DNA of 64,000 bases, from NCBI GenBank assembly GCA_964508025.1, contig CAZDSF010000007.1:1-64000 (forward strand), written 5' to 3'. Shown here piece after piece: positions 1-7,442 of this stretch (position 1 is its first letter; each line of letters starts with the position of its first letter). The position numbers were made by a program, and so were the translations under genes. This stretch comes from JAAZNO01 sp964508025. Its GTDB lineage: Bacteria > Chloroflexota > Anaerolineae > B4-G1 > SLSP01. The notes beneath the pieces were generated by a model. That model had not been told where the DNA came from, did not search any database, and was given only the letters and a program-made list of their open reading frames with translations.

Positions 1-1736
1 GGCGCGGCGTTGGCGTTGCGCCGCGCCTCCAGATAAGCCGCGTAGCCGCCTTCGTAGACGTGGAGTCGCCCATCGCGCAGCTCCCAGATTTGCGTCGCCA
101 GCCGCTCGATGAGATAGCGGTCGTGCGAGACGAGCAAAATCGTCCCCTCGAAATGCTGCATCGCCGCCTGGAGCGCCTCTTGCGAGGGCAGATCCAGGTG
201 ATTGGTCGGCTCATCGAGCAGCAGGATGTTGGCTTTGTGCAGCGAGAGCACTGCCAGCGCCAGCCGCGCCCGTTCGCCGCCGCTCAGCGCGCGCACCGGC
301 TTGAAGACATCCTCGCCCCGGAAGAGGAAGCGCGCCAGATAGCTGCGCCCTTGTGCGGGCAGCATCGGCTGGTGCGCGCGCAGCTCTTCCAACACGCTGT
401 GTTCCAGGTCGAGCGGCTGGTATCCCTGGGCGAAGTATCCGATGTCGAGATTCGCGCCCAGGCGGATTTCCCCCGCCAGAGGCGGCATCTCGCTCATCAA
501 CGTGCGCAGGAACGTGGTCTTGCCCACGCCGTTCGGGCCGATCAACGCCGCGCATTCCCCGCGCGTGAGCAGGATGTCATCGGCCTCGAAGAGAAAGGTC
601 TCCGGAAAGCCGATGCGCAATCCCGCCGCGCGCAGCACCAGATCGCCGCCGCGCTGGCGGCTCTGTAGCCGGATGTGGAAGTTGATTTCGCCAGGATCGG
701 GCGCTTGCAGCCCCTTGATCCGCCGCTCGAGCTCGGTCACCGTCCACTTGTCGCCCGCGATGCCGTCTACATCTTCCAGGAACACGTTCCACTGTTGTTC
801 CAGCGCCGCCGCGCCGCCGATTTCCACGGCTTTGACCTCGCGGACCAGCCGACGCATCCGTCCCTGCGCCTGTCTCACCGTGCTGTCGCGGGCGATGTTG
901 CGCTTGATGTAGTCCAGCTCCTTCAGGAAATGCGCCTGCACGCGCTCGAACTCCTGCGCGCGCCGGTTCCAACGCGCCTCGCGTTGTTGCAAGTAGGCGC
1001 TATAGTTGCCCCGGTATTCCTCCAGCCCATTGCGCGACATTTCCCAGATGGTGGTTGCTACGCGATCCAGGAAGTAGCGGTCGTGGCTCACGAGCAGCAG
1101 CGCGCCATTCCACGTTGCCAGCGTGTCTTCCAGCCATTCCACTGCCTCTGCATCGAGGTGGTTGGTTGGCTCGTCGCAGACCAGCAGATCGGGCTTTTCG
1201 AGCAGGAGGCGGGCGAGCAAGGCGCGCGTCTTTTGCCCGCCGCTGCAATGCGCCAGGGGTATATGCCACTGCTCCCGGTCGAAGCCCAGCCCGGTGAGCA
1301 CCTGTTCGATGCGGAGCTCGTACTCATAGCCGCCTGCCAGCTCGAAGGCTTCCTGGAGCTCGCCGTAGCGCTCCAACAGCGCGTCGAAGACATCGCTGTG
1401 AGCCATCGCGTCCTCTAGCTGCCGCAGCTCGGCGGCTTGCGCTTCGAGGGAGGCGAAGACCGTGAGCATCTCTTGGTAGACGGTGTGCGTGGGATCGCTG
1501 AACGCCTGTACGGCATCCTGCTGCAAATAGCCGATGCGCGTCTCCCGCGCCACGTATACTGCGCCGGATGCGGGCGCGGTCGCGCCGACCAGAATCCGCA
1601 GCAGCGTCGTTTTGCCAATGCCGTTTGGGCCTACCAGGCCGATTTTCGCGCCGTGCGGAATGCTGCCGCTCAGCCCGATGAAAATATCGGCGCCGCCAAA
1701 GGCTTGATCCAGATGGTTGAATGTAAGAACAGGCAT
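1..1736 (-). CDS. ABC-F family ATP-binding protein (partial, runs off the left edge)
   Basis: The frame stays open from the ATG at 1736 to the window edge, giving about 578 residues without a stop. It holds two complete ABC cassettes and no membrane segment. Cassette 1 has Walker A GPNGIGKT (residues 36-43), an SGGQ signature and DEPTNHLD. A charged helical linker follows (around residues 250-320), then cassette 2 with GPNGVGKT, LSGGERARL and DEPTNHLD. Two cassettes joined by such a linker are the mark of ABC-F proteins (EttA/Uup/antibiotic-resistance group), which act on the ribosome and do not transport. AAAGGAG sits just upstream of the chosen ATG. The same frame is open 30 codons further upstream, to an ATG at 1826, but that would translate through the leader hairpins. 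The subfamily cannot be fixed, and the C-terminus is missing. Confidence 0.93.
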   Translation of the reverse strand, partial: MPVLTFNHLDQAFGGADIFIGLSGSIPHGAKIGLVGPNGIGKTTLLRILVGATAPASGAVYVARETRIGYLQQDAVQAFSDPTHTVYQEMLTVFASLEAQAAELRQLEDAMAHSDVFDALLERYGELQEAFELAGGYEYELRIEQVLTGLGFDREQWHIPLAHCSGGQKTRALLARLLLEKPDLLVCDEPTNHLDAEAVEWLEDTLATWNGALLLVSHDRYFLDRVATTIWEMSRNGLEEYRGNYSAYLQQREARWNRRAQEFERVQAHFLKELDYIKRNIARDSTVRQAQGRMRRLVREVKAVEIGGAAALEQQWNVFLEDVDGIAGDKWTVTELERRIKGLQAPDPGEINFHIRLQSRQRGGDLVLRAAGLRIGFPETFLFEADDILLTRGECAALIGPNGVGKTTFLRTLMSEMPPLAGEIRLGANLDIGYFAQGYQPLDLEHSVLEELRAHQPMLPAQGRSYLARFLFRGEDVFKPVRALSGGERARLALAVLSLHKANILLLDEPTNHLDLPSQEALQAAMQHFEGTILLVSHDRYLIERLATQIWELRDGRLHVYEGGYAAYLEARRNANAA

Positions 1737-1758
1737 AACTCCTTTACTTTCGATACAA

Positions 1759-1823
1759 AAAAGCCGTGGGCTATGTGCGCCCACGGCTTTTGGAAACAAA
1801 AAGCGTGGGCTTGCGCCCACGCT
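1759..1823 (-). promoter_or_regulatory. Tandem terminator-like hairpins in the ABC-F leader (probable attenuator)
   Basis: Read on the minus strand, the first stem pairs AGCGTGGGC with GCCCACGCT around a GCAA loop and is followed by TTTTTGTTT. The second stem pairs AAAAGCCGTGGGC with GCCCACGGCTTTT and also ends in a T run. Both look like intrinsic terminators, and they end about 22 nt before the start codon. The two share GTGGGC/GCCCAC, so arms can be exchanged between them, as in a terminator/antiterminator switch. ABC-F genes are often controlled by ribosome-mediated attenuation; that it happens here is inferred. Confidence 0.65.
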
Positions 1824-1855
1824 CATCTTTACATAACTAAATTCGACCAGGCGCA

Positions 1856-1918
1856 CTACGACAAGGTACCCTCCACGGCGCCTTCTGCGATGATGAGTAC
1901 AACCCCGGCGTAATACAT
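1856..1918 (-). CDS. Possible 20-aa leader peptide upstream of the ABC-F gene
   Basis: A short frame runs from the ATG at 1918 to a TAG at 1856-1858, encoding MYYAGVVLIIAEGAVEGTLS. It lies between a good sigma70-type promoter and the paired hairpins, where a regulatory leader peptide would be expected in ABC-F attenuation systems. The ribosome-binding site is weak (GGAA about 8 nt upstream), and no codon run gives an obvious sensing mechanism. It could be a chance frame. Confidence 0.3.
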   Translation of the reverse strand: MYYAGVVLIIAEGAVEGTLS

Positions 1919-1975
1919 TGGTCGTTTTCCAATCGGCTAAATTTCACCGGCTATATCTCAAGCCAGGATGACGCC

Positions 1976-2003
1976 ATTGTACCAGACGTCGCCGAAAGGT
2001 CAA
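1976..2003 (-). promoter_or_regulatory. Sigma70-type promoter for the ABC-F gene
   Basis: On the minus strand TTGACC is followed by a 16-nt spacer and TACAAT. It lies about 240 nt upstream of the ABC-F start and would give a leader RNA holding the short frame and both hairpins. Confidence 0.5.
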
Positions 2004-2076
2004 CTGAAGACAGAGCTATTGCCACGGTGTGTTTACCATCAACCAAATTTCTTCAGAGGAAAAAACAGGTCAGGTA

Positions 2077-2105
2077 TTGACAACGAATCGAAAATATGAT
2101 AGTAT
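2077..2105 (+). promoter_or_regulatory. Sigma70-type promoter for the XRE-cupin gene
   Basis: A perfect TTGACA (2077-2082), a 17-nt spacer and TAGTAT (2100-2105) lie 38 nt upstream of the regulator's start codon in a locally AT-rich stretch. The area between this and the ABC-F promoter (2004-2076) shows nothing else. The two promoters are divergent. Confidence 0.55.
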
Positions 2106-2143
2106 CTAATAGAAATCGTTTTTGTTTATAGGAAGGTTTTCTG

Positions 2144-2752
2144 ATGCTCAATATCGGCTCACGTTTACGCGAATTGCGTACCAACCGTGATCTGACCCTC
2201 AAGCAGGTTGCTGATGACACCGGCTTTGCCGTCTCTTTCCTCAGTTTGCTCGAACGTGATAAAGTCTCCATCAGTGTGGATAACCTTGAACGGCTGGCGC
2301 GTTATTACGGCGTGCGGATGCTGCATTTTTTCCAGGGCGGGGAAGATGCCGCGCCGCATGTCGTGCGCCGCGAGCAGATTGCGGCGCGCTTCGAGGGGGT
2401 ACAGCCAGCCGCTGCCGCTTTCCTGATGCTTGCGGATCGCCGCGACGCGCGGATGGAGCCGCTGATTGTGGCGATTGGCCCCGGCCATGGCGATCCGCAC
2501 TTCCGCACGCACGAGGGGGATGCGCTGCTCTACGTCCTTGAAGGGGCCGTGCGGTTGCTCACGGAGCGGGGGGGGGCCGTAACCCTCGCCGCTGGCGACG
2601 CTGCCTACTATGCCGGCTTCCCCGGTCGCCGCATTGAGAATGCCAACGAGAGCCTGCCGGCGCTCATTCTCATCGTCACCGCGCCGCCCACCAGCATCCG
2701 CGATGATGTGGCGGACGCGGAGCGGGGCGTGTTGTTGCAGTCGGAGGAGTAA
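2144..2752 (+). CDS. XRE-family transcriptional regulator with C-terminal cupin domain
   Basis: The protein has 202 aa. Residues 1-65 form a helix-turn-helix of the XRE/lambda-repressor type (LRELRTNRDLTLKQVADDTG, then VSFLSLLERDKVSISVDNLERLARYYG). Residues of about 105-190 form a cupin barrel, with HFRTHEGDALLYVLEGAVRL matching the first conserved cupin motif. Fusions of this kind usually sense a small ligand in the cupin and control an adjacent catabolic operon. GGAAGG precedes the ATG at 2144. As first gene of a mostly same-strand run reaching about 13.1 kb, it is the natural candidate regulator for that cluster. Its ligand is unknown. Confidence 0.88.
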   Translation: MLNIGSRLRELRTNRDLTLKQVADDTGFAVSFLSLLERDKVSISVDNLERLARYYGVRMLHFFQGGEDAAPHVVRREQIAARFEGVQPAAAAFLMLADRRDARMEPLIVAIGPGHGDPHFRTHEGDALLYVLEGAVRLLTERGGAVTLAAGDAAYYAGFPGRRIENANESLPALILIVTAPPTSIRDDVADAERGVLLQSEE

Positions 2753-2825
2753 AGGGTGAGTAGGAAACATGCTGAAAGCCGTTTTCTGCTCACTTTAAAC
2801 TAATTTTTCAAGGAGGTATCCATTT

Positions 2826-3347
2826 ATGAATGCAAGCCACCCAACTTTACAGCGCATTTTCAAATCTCAGGTCCGCTACGCGGCGGTGATGACCATCATC
2901 GCTTTTGTGATGGGCCTGATCTATCGGGAGTTCTCCCGACCGTTTTTCCGCGCTTTGTTGCTGGAGGAGCGGCTGCGCTACGGGCACTTCATGGAACTGG
3001 TGCATGGGCATACGTTTTTGCTCGGCGCTGCCATCCCGCTCTTGATGGCAGTGCTGACCTATCTGACCGCCGCGCAGTTGCAGGAAAAAGACTTGGCTCA
3101 GATGCAGGTACGATTCAAGGCGTATATTGGCGCATCGGCGGCTGCGCTGGTATTGATGGTGTACAAGGGCATGGCCTTTATTGTTGGGGCTGGACAACCC
3201 CTGGATACCATTGACGCTGGGCTGTTCTTCGGCAGCCATTTGCTGCGGGGGATCTTGTTCGGCGCTGCGCATTTGACTCTTTTCTGGGCCGCTGGCGAGT
3301 ATCTCTTCCGTTTCTTCCGCGCGACCCGCACGTCGCAGGCGGCGTAA
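2826..3347 (+). CDS. Small integral membrane protein, DUF2871-like
   Basis: The 173-residue protein has about four hydrophobic segments (around residues 18-35, 62-82, 98-118 and 135-160). A conserved-looking ELVHGHTFLLGAAIPLL motif with two histidines lies before the second segment. That motif and the size resemble DUF2871 proteins, which have no known function. An AAGGAGGT ribosome-binding site lies 8-9 nt before the ATG. It follows the XRE-cupin gene by 73 nt and may be cotranscribed with it. The family assignment was made by eye. Confidence 0.7.
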   Translation: MNASHPTLQRIFKSQVRYAAVMTIIAFVMGLIYREFSRPFFRALLLEERLRYGHFMELVHGHTFLLGAAIPLLMAVLTYLTAAQLQEKDLAQMQVRFKAYIGASAAALVLMVYKGMAFIVGAGQPLDTIDAGLFFGSHLLRGILFGAAHLTLFWAAGEYLFRFFRATRTSQAA

Positions 3348-3484
3348 AGCATTTCCACGTTAGTAACATGGAAAGCAGTGAGCAGAAGGCAGTTCGCCGC
3401 ACTCAAACTGTTCACTACTCACCGATGACCCATGACTATTTTGGAAGGAGACTTCACCGGCTGCCGCCGACCACCATGAATGAA

Positions 3485-3543
3485 AATGTACCGTAGGTTA
3501 CCAAACCTGCGCCAAGAGAGCGAACTGCAGTTCGCGGTACATT
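3485..3543. repeat. Nested inverted repeat forming a three-way junction (REP-like)
   Basis: An outer stem AATGTACCG/CGGTACATT (3485-3493 with 3535-3543) encloses two hairpins: AGGTT/AACCT (3495-3508) and the perfect 16-nt palindrome GCGAACTGCAGTTCGC (3520-3535, which shares its last base with the outer stem). It lies in the 264-nt gap between two plus-strand genes. Next to it are a degenerate GTGAGCA-type stretch (3370-3425) and a phrase ATCCGTGTCAATCTGTG (about 3567-3583) that resembles other intergenic repeats. Confidence 0.6.
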
Positions 3544-3611
3544 GGCTACGCTGTTGATTTTTGATCGGTGATATCCGTGTCAATCTGTGAGCCATTTTTG
3601 AAGGAGCGCTT

Positions 3612-4649
3612 ATGTACTACGATGAATTTCACAATCACAAGTGGGCGAAGAATCTTGCGTATGCGCGGGCGCTGCTGGCGCGGGGCGATTTCGAGACGTT
3701 CTACCACGGCGAGGATCTGCCCGACGACGATGTGTATCCCGGAATGCGGCTGATGGCGGCATACTGGGTGAGCGTCGAGCACGAAATGCGGATGCGGCTG
3801 GGGATGTTGCTTCAGGGCGCGGGGCATCCTGAGTGGCGCGAGGACGCGGAACTGCTTGCGCAGCGGGATGACTTCGTGGCGCGCTTTGCCGCCGACATGC
3901 GCGAGCTGGTTGCGCGCGAGGGGATTGTCCCGCCGGAGCAGCTCGAGGCGTTGGCGGCGGGCAATTATGAGACGCCGGACGGCTGGGCGGAGACGATGCG
4001 GGGCTGGCAGGCGGCGACGCAGGTCGCGCTCGAGGCTGGCGAAGCGCCCGATGCGGCGTTGATCGAGGCGTGGTTCGGATCGTGTCTGCGGAGCGTGCTC
4101 AACTACAACCGCTATCTCATCTGGGGCGGGGTGGTCGCAGCGGCGCTGGTCAAGCGCGAGGGCGCAGCGGCGCTCACGGCGGCGGTGGATGCGACCGCTG
4201 AGGAGTTCATGTGGGAGATCAGCCGCGAGTTCTACGCCAATGTACTGCCCGCCGCCGGCTTCGAGGACGTGGACGACATTATGGAGCTGGGGATGCGCGG
4301 AATGTTTTCGGATCAGGTTTACGTCAGCGGCGCGGAAGAAGAGATCGCAGGCGGTGTGGTCAAGCGCAGCATTCTCAAGAACTGCGAGCTGGGCGGCATC
4401 TTCCACCGCGTGGCGGAATGGAACGGGCTGCCCAAGACCGCGCTCGGCTATGCGATTTGTCGCTATTGTGAGACGCACGGCGCGGCGACGATGCTGCTCA
4501 CCATGCCGCCGATGTACCACCCGGAGTATCGCCGTGTGCAATCCATCGGCATGGATGATACAGAATGTCTCTTCGAGCTCCAATTGCTCGAAGCCGACGA
4601 TATGGAGCGGCTGATGGAGGCGCAGGGGCGGGTGTTTGGGGAAGGCTGA
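3612..4649 (+). CDS. Uncharacterised protein with ATC-hydrolase-like C-terminal half
   Basis: The protein has 345 aa, is acidic and soluble, and has no signal peptide. I do not recognise the N-terminal half, which is helical and rich in Trp, Glu and Arg. The C-terminal part (around residues 225-335), with a CRYCETHG Cys/His cluster near residue 283 and the ending TECLFELQLLEADD, recalls the L-2-amino-thiazoline-4-carboxylic acid hydrolase family (PF14196), whose members are often of unknown substrate. AAGGAGCGCTT precedes the ATG. The last codon and stop (GGC TGA) already belong to the downstream heptad repeat. The function is unassigned; the setting among CoA-thiolase genes suggests small-molecule catabolism. 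Confidence 0.6.
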   Translation: MYYDEFHNHKWAKNLAYARALLARGDFETFYHGEDLPDDDVYPGMRLMAAYWVSVEHEMRMRLGMLLQGAGHPEWREDAELLAQRDDFVARFAADMRELVAREGIVPPEQLEALAAGNYETPDGWAETMRGWQAATQVALEAGEAPDAALIEAWFGSCLRSVLNYNRYLIWGGVVAAALVKREGAAALTAAVDATAEEFMWEISREFYANVLPAAGFEDVDDIMELGMRGMFSDQVYVSGAEEEIAGGVVKRSILKNCELGGIFHRVAEWNGLPKTALGYAICRYCETHGAATMLLTMPPMYHPEYRRVQSIGMDDTECLFELQLLEADDMERLMEAQGRVFGEG

Positions 4650-4680
4650 AGAAGGATGAAGGATGAAGGCGGAAGAATGA
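4642..4680. repeat. GGMKGAA heptad array
   Basis: Degenerate tandem heptads (GGCTGAA, GGATGAA, GGATGAA, GGCGGAA) start inside the last codons of the preceding gene and supply its TGA. This is the first member of a family that recurs up to 13.2 kb. Confidence 0.75.
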
Positions 4681-4755
4681 AATTCATTTACGCGCTATAT
4701 CTTGCTGGCGGCAGATTTTGAGATTTGCTGATTTGTAGATTTTGTGAAGGCGCAC

Positions 4756-5280
4756 ATGATCGGGAAACATGGCTGGTTGAAGGTCGCGGGGTTTTGGGCT
4801 GGATTTATGGTGTTGCACTTCGCTTACGATTTTCTTCCAATTCTGCCGCTTCGGCTGCTCAGCGGCGTAGATGAGTCGGTCTTCCAGCACATGAAAATTT
4901 GCTTCTATGCGTACTTGCTGGTCAGCGCCATCGAGTACGCGATCCGCCGCAAGCAGTTGAGCATCTCCGGCGAAACCTTCACCTTCTCGCGGCTGCTGGC
5001 GGCGATCCTGACGCCCTGGTTCATGTTCATCTTGTGGTATATGGCCCCGGCGTATTACGGGCATATCCCTTCGGTCGTCGCCGAAATCCTCTACGCTAAC
5101 ATCATTATGCTGCTGCTGGGCTTCTGCGCCGTCGCATTGGAGCAGGGCTTCGAGGAAATCCGCTATACGCCTACGCTCAAAGGCGTCATCATCGCGCTTG
5201 CGCTCATCTCCATCTCGCTGTACACCATCTTCACCTTCCGCCTGCCGTGGACCGATGTGTTTGCGGATCCCTACGGGTAA
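4756..5280 (+). CDS. Hypothetical integral membrane protein
   Basis: The 174-residue protein has about five hydrophobic helices (around residues 8-27, 45-60, 79-96, 105-125 and 142-160) and a short polar C-terminus. I do not recognise the family. I chose the ATG at 4756 because GAAGG lies 5 nt upstream; an in-frame GTG at 4744 would add four residues. It sits between the ATC-hydrolase-like gene and the SCP2 gene in the same direction, so it may be a membrane partner for that cluster. Its stop codon is followed directly by a heptad repeat. Confidence 0.72.
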   Translation: MIGKHGWLKVAGFWAGFMVLHFAYDFLPILPLRLLSGVDESVFQHMKICFYAYLLVSAIEYAIRRKQLSISGETFTFSRLLAAILTPWFMFILWYMAPAYYGHIPSVVAEILYANIIMLLLGFCAVALEQGFEEIRYTPTLKGVIIALALISISLYTIFTFRLPWTDVFADPYG

Positions 5281-5281
5281 A

Positions 5282-5434
5282 GGATGAAGGCTGAAAGTCA
5301 GAGTGGATTAGTTGCCTGGGTTACATGACCATCAGGCCACAAGGTTACTTTGTACTGTGCGTTAACCGGTTTTGAGAAGGATGGATTTGAGGTTTTCAAG
5401 GGCGGGGTTTTCATCCTTCCGCCTTCATCCTTCA
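5282..5434. repeat. GGMKGAA heptads, inverted pair upstream of the SCP2 gene
   Basis: The left arm GGATGAAGGCTGAAA (5282-5296) and the right arm (5409-5434, reverse-complement heptads) face each other across about 110 nt. The right arm ends 12 nt before the SCP2 ribosome-binding site. Confidence 0.65.
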
Positions 5435-5457
5435 TAATTTCTACAGGAGGTTTTACG

Positions 5458-5790
5458 ATGGCTACAATCAGAGAAGTGATGGAAAGTTTGCCCACGATTT
5501 TCAAGCCGGAAAAGGCGAAGGGTTGGAATCGCGTGATTCTGTTCGATCTGGCGGGTGAAGAGCCTTCCAAGTGGACGCTGAAGATTCAGGATGGCGTCGC
5601 CACAGTGACGGAAGGCGAGACGGAGCCGCCGAAACTTGTCATTAGCGGCAATAGCGAGCACCTGGTGCAGATGTTTACGGGCGAGGTCTCGCCGATGAAG
5701 CTGGTCAACGCCAAGCTCGTCAAGATGAAAGGCCCGATGATGGACAGCATTGCTTTCTCCGGGCTGTGGAACATTCCAAAGAAAGGCTGA
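5458..5790 (+). CDS. SCP2 sterol/lipid-binding domain protein
   Basis: The 110-residue protein is a single SCP2 domain: an N-terminal helix, then a beta-sheet with WTLKIQDGVATVTEG, KLVISGNSEHLVQMFTG and a C-terminal helix KLVKMKGPMMDSIAFSGLW. SCP2 domains bind hydrophobic ligands such as sterols, fatty acids and acyl-CoAs, and are often linked to thiolases. The start at 5458 is set by AGGAGG 7 nt upstream; a longer in-frame version from 5350 would translate the repeat. The SCPx-type thiolase gene at 7443 suggests the two work on the same hydrophobic CoA ester, which is inference. It ends ...KKG-stop, with the stop embedded in a heptad. Confidence 0.85.
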   Translation: MATIREVMESLPTIFKPEKAKGWNRVILFDLAGEEPSKWTLKIQDGVATVTEGETEPPKLVISGNSEHLVQMFTGEVSPMKLVNAKLVKMKGPMMDSIAFSGLWNIPKKG

Positions 5791-5813
5791 AGGCGGAAGG
5801 ATGAAGGATGAAA
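5785..5813. repeat. GGMKGAA heptads, left arm flanking the four-helix-bundle gene
   Basis: Four to five heptads span the SCP2 stop codon and the start of the next gene. TGAAGGCGGAAGGATGAA is repeated in inverted form at 6204-6236, on the far side of that gene. Confidence 0.7.
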
Positions 5814-6202
5814 GGGGAGCTGTAGAGAAGCCGGAAGATTTGAAAATGCGGACAAAGCAGTTTGCGTTGCGGGTGATTCGGTTATATACGAGTCTGCCCA
5901 AGACGACCGAGGCGCAAGTGCTTGGCAAACAGGTCTTGCGTTCGGCGACTTCGGTGGGGGCGCAGTATCGAGAGGCGCAGCGCGCCAAATCGAACGCGGA
6001 TTTCATCAGCAAGGTGGAAGGCAGCCTGCAAGAGCTCGAGGAAACGGCCTACTGGCTCGAATTGCTGGTAGAAGCCGGCATCGTTCCCGAAGCGCGGCTT
6101 GCGCCGCTGTTGCAAGAAACCGATGAACTCCTGGCGATCCTCGTCTCCATCATCACCAAAGTCAAAAAGCCGCAGATGCAAAATGCGCTACACGCTTCTT
6201 GA
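5801..6202 (+). CDS. Four-helix-bundle protein (S23 / 23S rRNA intervening-sequence protein family)
   Basis: The 133-residue protein has the family pattern: LRVIRLYTSLPKTTEAQVLGKQVLRSATSVGAQYREAQ in the first half, then NADFISKVEGSLQELEETAYWLELL and a final helix with LLQETDELLAILVSII. These proteins were first found in intervening sequences of 23S rRNA genes and also occur alone; their role is unresolved. The start at 5801 follows GGAAGG directly, but both lie within the heptad array, so the true N-terminus is uncertain (an in-frame ATG at 5846 is possible). The gene is bracketed by inverted heptad arms, so it looks like a small inserted unit between SCP2 and the HMGCS-like gene. Confidence 0.85.
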   Translation: MKDERGAVEKPEDLKMRTKQFALRVIRLYTSLPKTTEAQVLGKQVLRSATSVGAQYREAQRAKSNADFISKVEGSLQELEETAYWLELLVEAGIVPEARLAPLLQETDELLAILVSIITKVKKPQMQNALHAS

Positions 6203-6203
6203 C

Positions 6204-6236
6204 TTTCATCCTTCCGCCTTCATCCTTCATCCTTCA
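6204..6236. repeat. Heptads in reverse orientation, right arm flanking the four-helix-bundle gene
   Basis: Five reverse-complement heptads follow the stop codon of the S23-type gene by 2 nt. An 18-nt core is complementary to the arm at 5785-5813. The arm ends 4 nt before the ribosome-binding site of the next gene. Confidence 0.7.
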
Positions 6237-6253
6237 ACATAAGGAGGTCTTCA

Positions 6254-7348
6254 TTGAATACAAGTATGGATACAGGTATTCTCTCGTATGGCGTCGCTCT
6301 CCCCAAGCACCGCATCGAGGCGCGGGCGATTTGGGAGACGTGGAAGAATATGGCTGAGCAGTTCTTCGATCTGCTGAGCATTGGCGAGCGCGGCGTGCTA
6401 GGGCCGGAAGAGGACACGGTCACGCTGGCGGTGGCGGCGGCGAAGCAGGCTCTGGCCCGCGCCGATGTGCCGAAGGACAAGATCGGCGCGCTGTTTCTGG
6501 GCAGCTGCACTAGTCCGTACAGTATGAAATCCGCCGCGACGGTGATTCAGGACGCGCTGGGACTGCCCGCCGCCGTGTTGACCACCGACATCCAGTGCGC
6601 GGAGAAATCCGGCAGCACGGCGTTGCGGCTCGCCGCGTCGTTGATCGAAGCCGGGCAGATGGACTATGCCCTGGTCATCGCCGCCGATACGCTCAATCGC
6701 CATACCATGCCCGGCATGGTGCTGGAATACGTCGCCTCAGCGGGCGCGGTGGCGTTCGTGCTGGGCAAGGGCGAGGTCATCGCGCAGTTGGAGAGCTGGG
6801 CCACGCACTCGTGGGATCAGAATGACTATTTCCGGCTAGAAGGGGAGCGCTTCATCCAGCCTGGCGCGGGTTTCTACGGTTGGGTTGCCAACTGGGGGCT
6901 GCTGGAGCATGTGGTCCCGGCGACGCAGGCGTTCTTCGCGCAGACGGGACTCACGCCGGAGGACTTTGCCAAGTTCGCTGTCCCGCAGAAGACGGGCATC
7001 CGTCCGCTGATGGTGATGGGCAAGGCGGGCCTCGAGATGATGCAGGTGTTGCCCTTTGTGCTTACCGCGCAGATCGGCGATTGCGGCGCGGCGAGTGTGC
7101 CGCTGGCCCTGGCGCACATCCTCGATTGGGCGGATGCGGGCGAGCGCATCGGCGTCATTGACTACGGCAGCGGCGCCGGCTGCGATACCTGGTCGCTGAC
7201 GACTACGCCGCTGCTGGAGGAGCGCCGTCCTACCGAGGGCACGGTCATGGCGCAGTTGGATGATAAGCTGCTGGTGGATTATGCCACGATGCTCAAGTAC
7301 GAGCATAAGATGCTGCGGTCGGCAAACGCGCTGAGTAACTTTTATTAA
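6254..7348 (+). CDS. Hydroxymethylglutaryl-CoA synthase-like thiolase-superfamily protein
   Basis: The protein has 364 aa. The fold pattern is that of archaeal HMG-CoA synthase/KAS III: TGILSYGVALPKHRIE at the start, the nucleophile region TDIQCAEKSGSTAL (Cys115), VIAADTLNRH, and IGVIDYGSGAGCDTW near the C-terminus. By eye, the usual GSES glutamate is replaced (LGSCTSPYSMK) and the FHQP histidine region reads FAVPQ, so ordinary HMG-CoA synthesis is doubtful. The start is a TTG at 6254: AAGGAGGT lies 5 nt upstream, and a later ATG (6266) is worse placed. A thiolase and a DUF35 protein follow in the order known from the archaeal thiolase/HMGCS complex. The substrate is unknown. Confidence 0.78.
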   Translation: MNTSMDTGILSYGVALPKHRIEARAIWETWKNMAEQFFDLLSIGERGVLGPEEDTVTLAVAAAKQALARADVPKDKIGALFLGSCTSPYSMKSAATVIQDALGLPAAVLTTDIQCAEKSGSTALRLAASLIEAGQMDYALVIAADTLNRHTMPGMVLEYVASAGAVAFVLGKGEVIAQLESWATHSWDQNDYFRLEGERFIQPGAGFYGWVANWGLLEHVVPATQAFFAQTGLTPEDFAKFAVPQKTGIRPLMVMGKAGLEMMQVLPFVLTAQIGDCGAASVPLALAHILDWADAGERIGVIDYGSGAGCDTWSLTTTPLLEERRPTEGTVMAQLDDKLLVDYATMLKYEHKMLRSANALSNFY

Positions 7349-7422
7349 AGGCTGAAGGATGAAGGCGGAAGGATGAAAGGGGAACTCCGGATTTCAGCCT
7401 TCATCTCTCAGCCTTCAGCCTT
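7348..7422. repeat. GGMKGAA heptad hairpin between the HMGCS-like and thiolase genes
   Basis: Left arm 7348-7379 and right arm 7392-7422 form an imperfect stem of about 31 bp around a loop containing ACTCCGGAT. The loop core TCCGGA recurs in the other paired arrays. Confidence 0.75.
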
Positions 7423-7442
7423 GAAACCGGGAGAGATAACGT

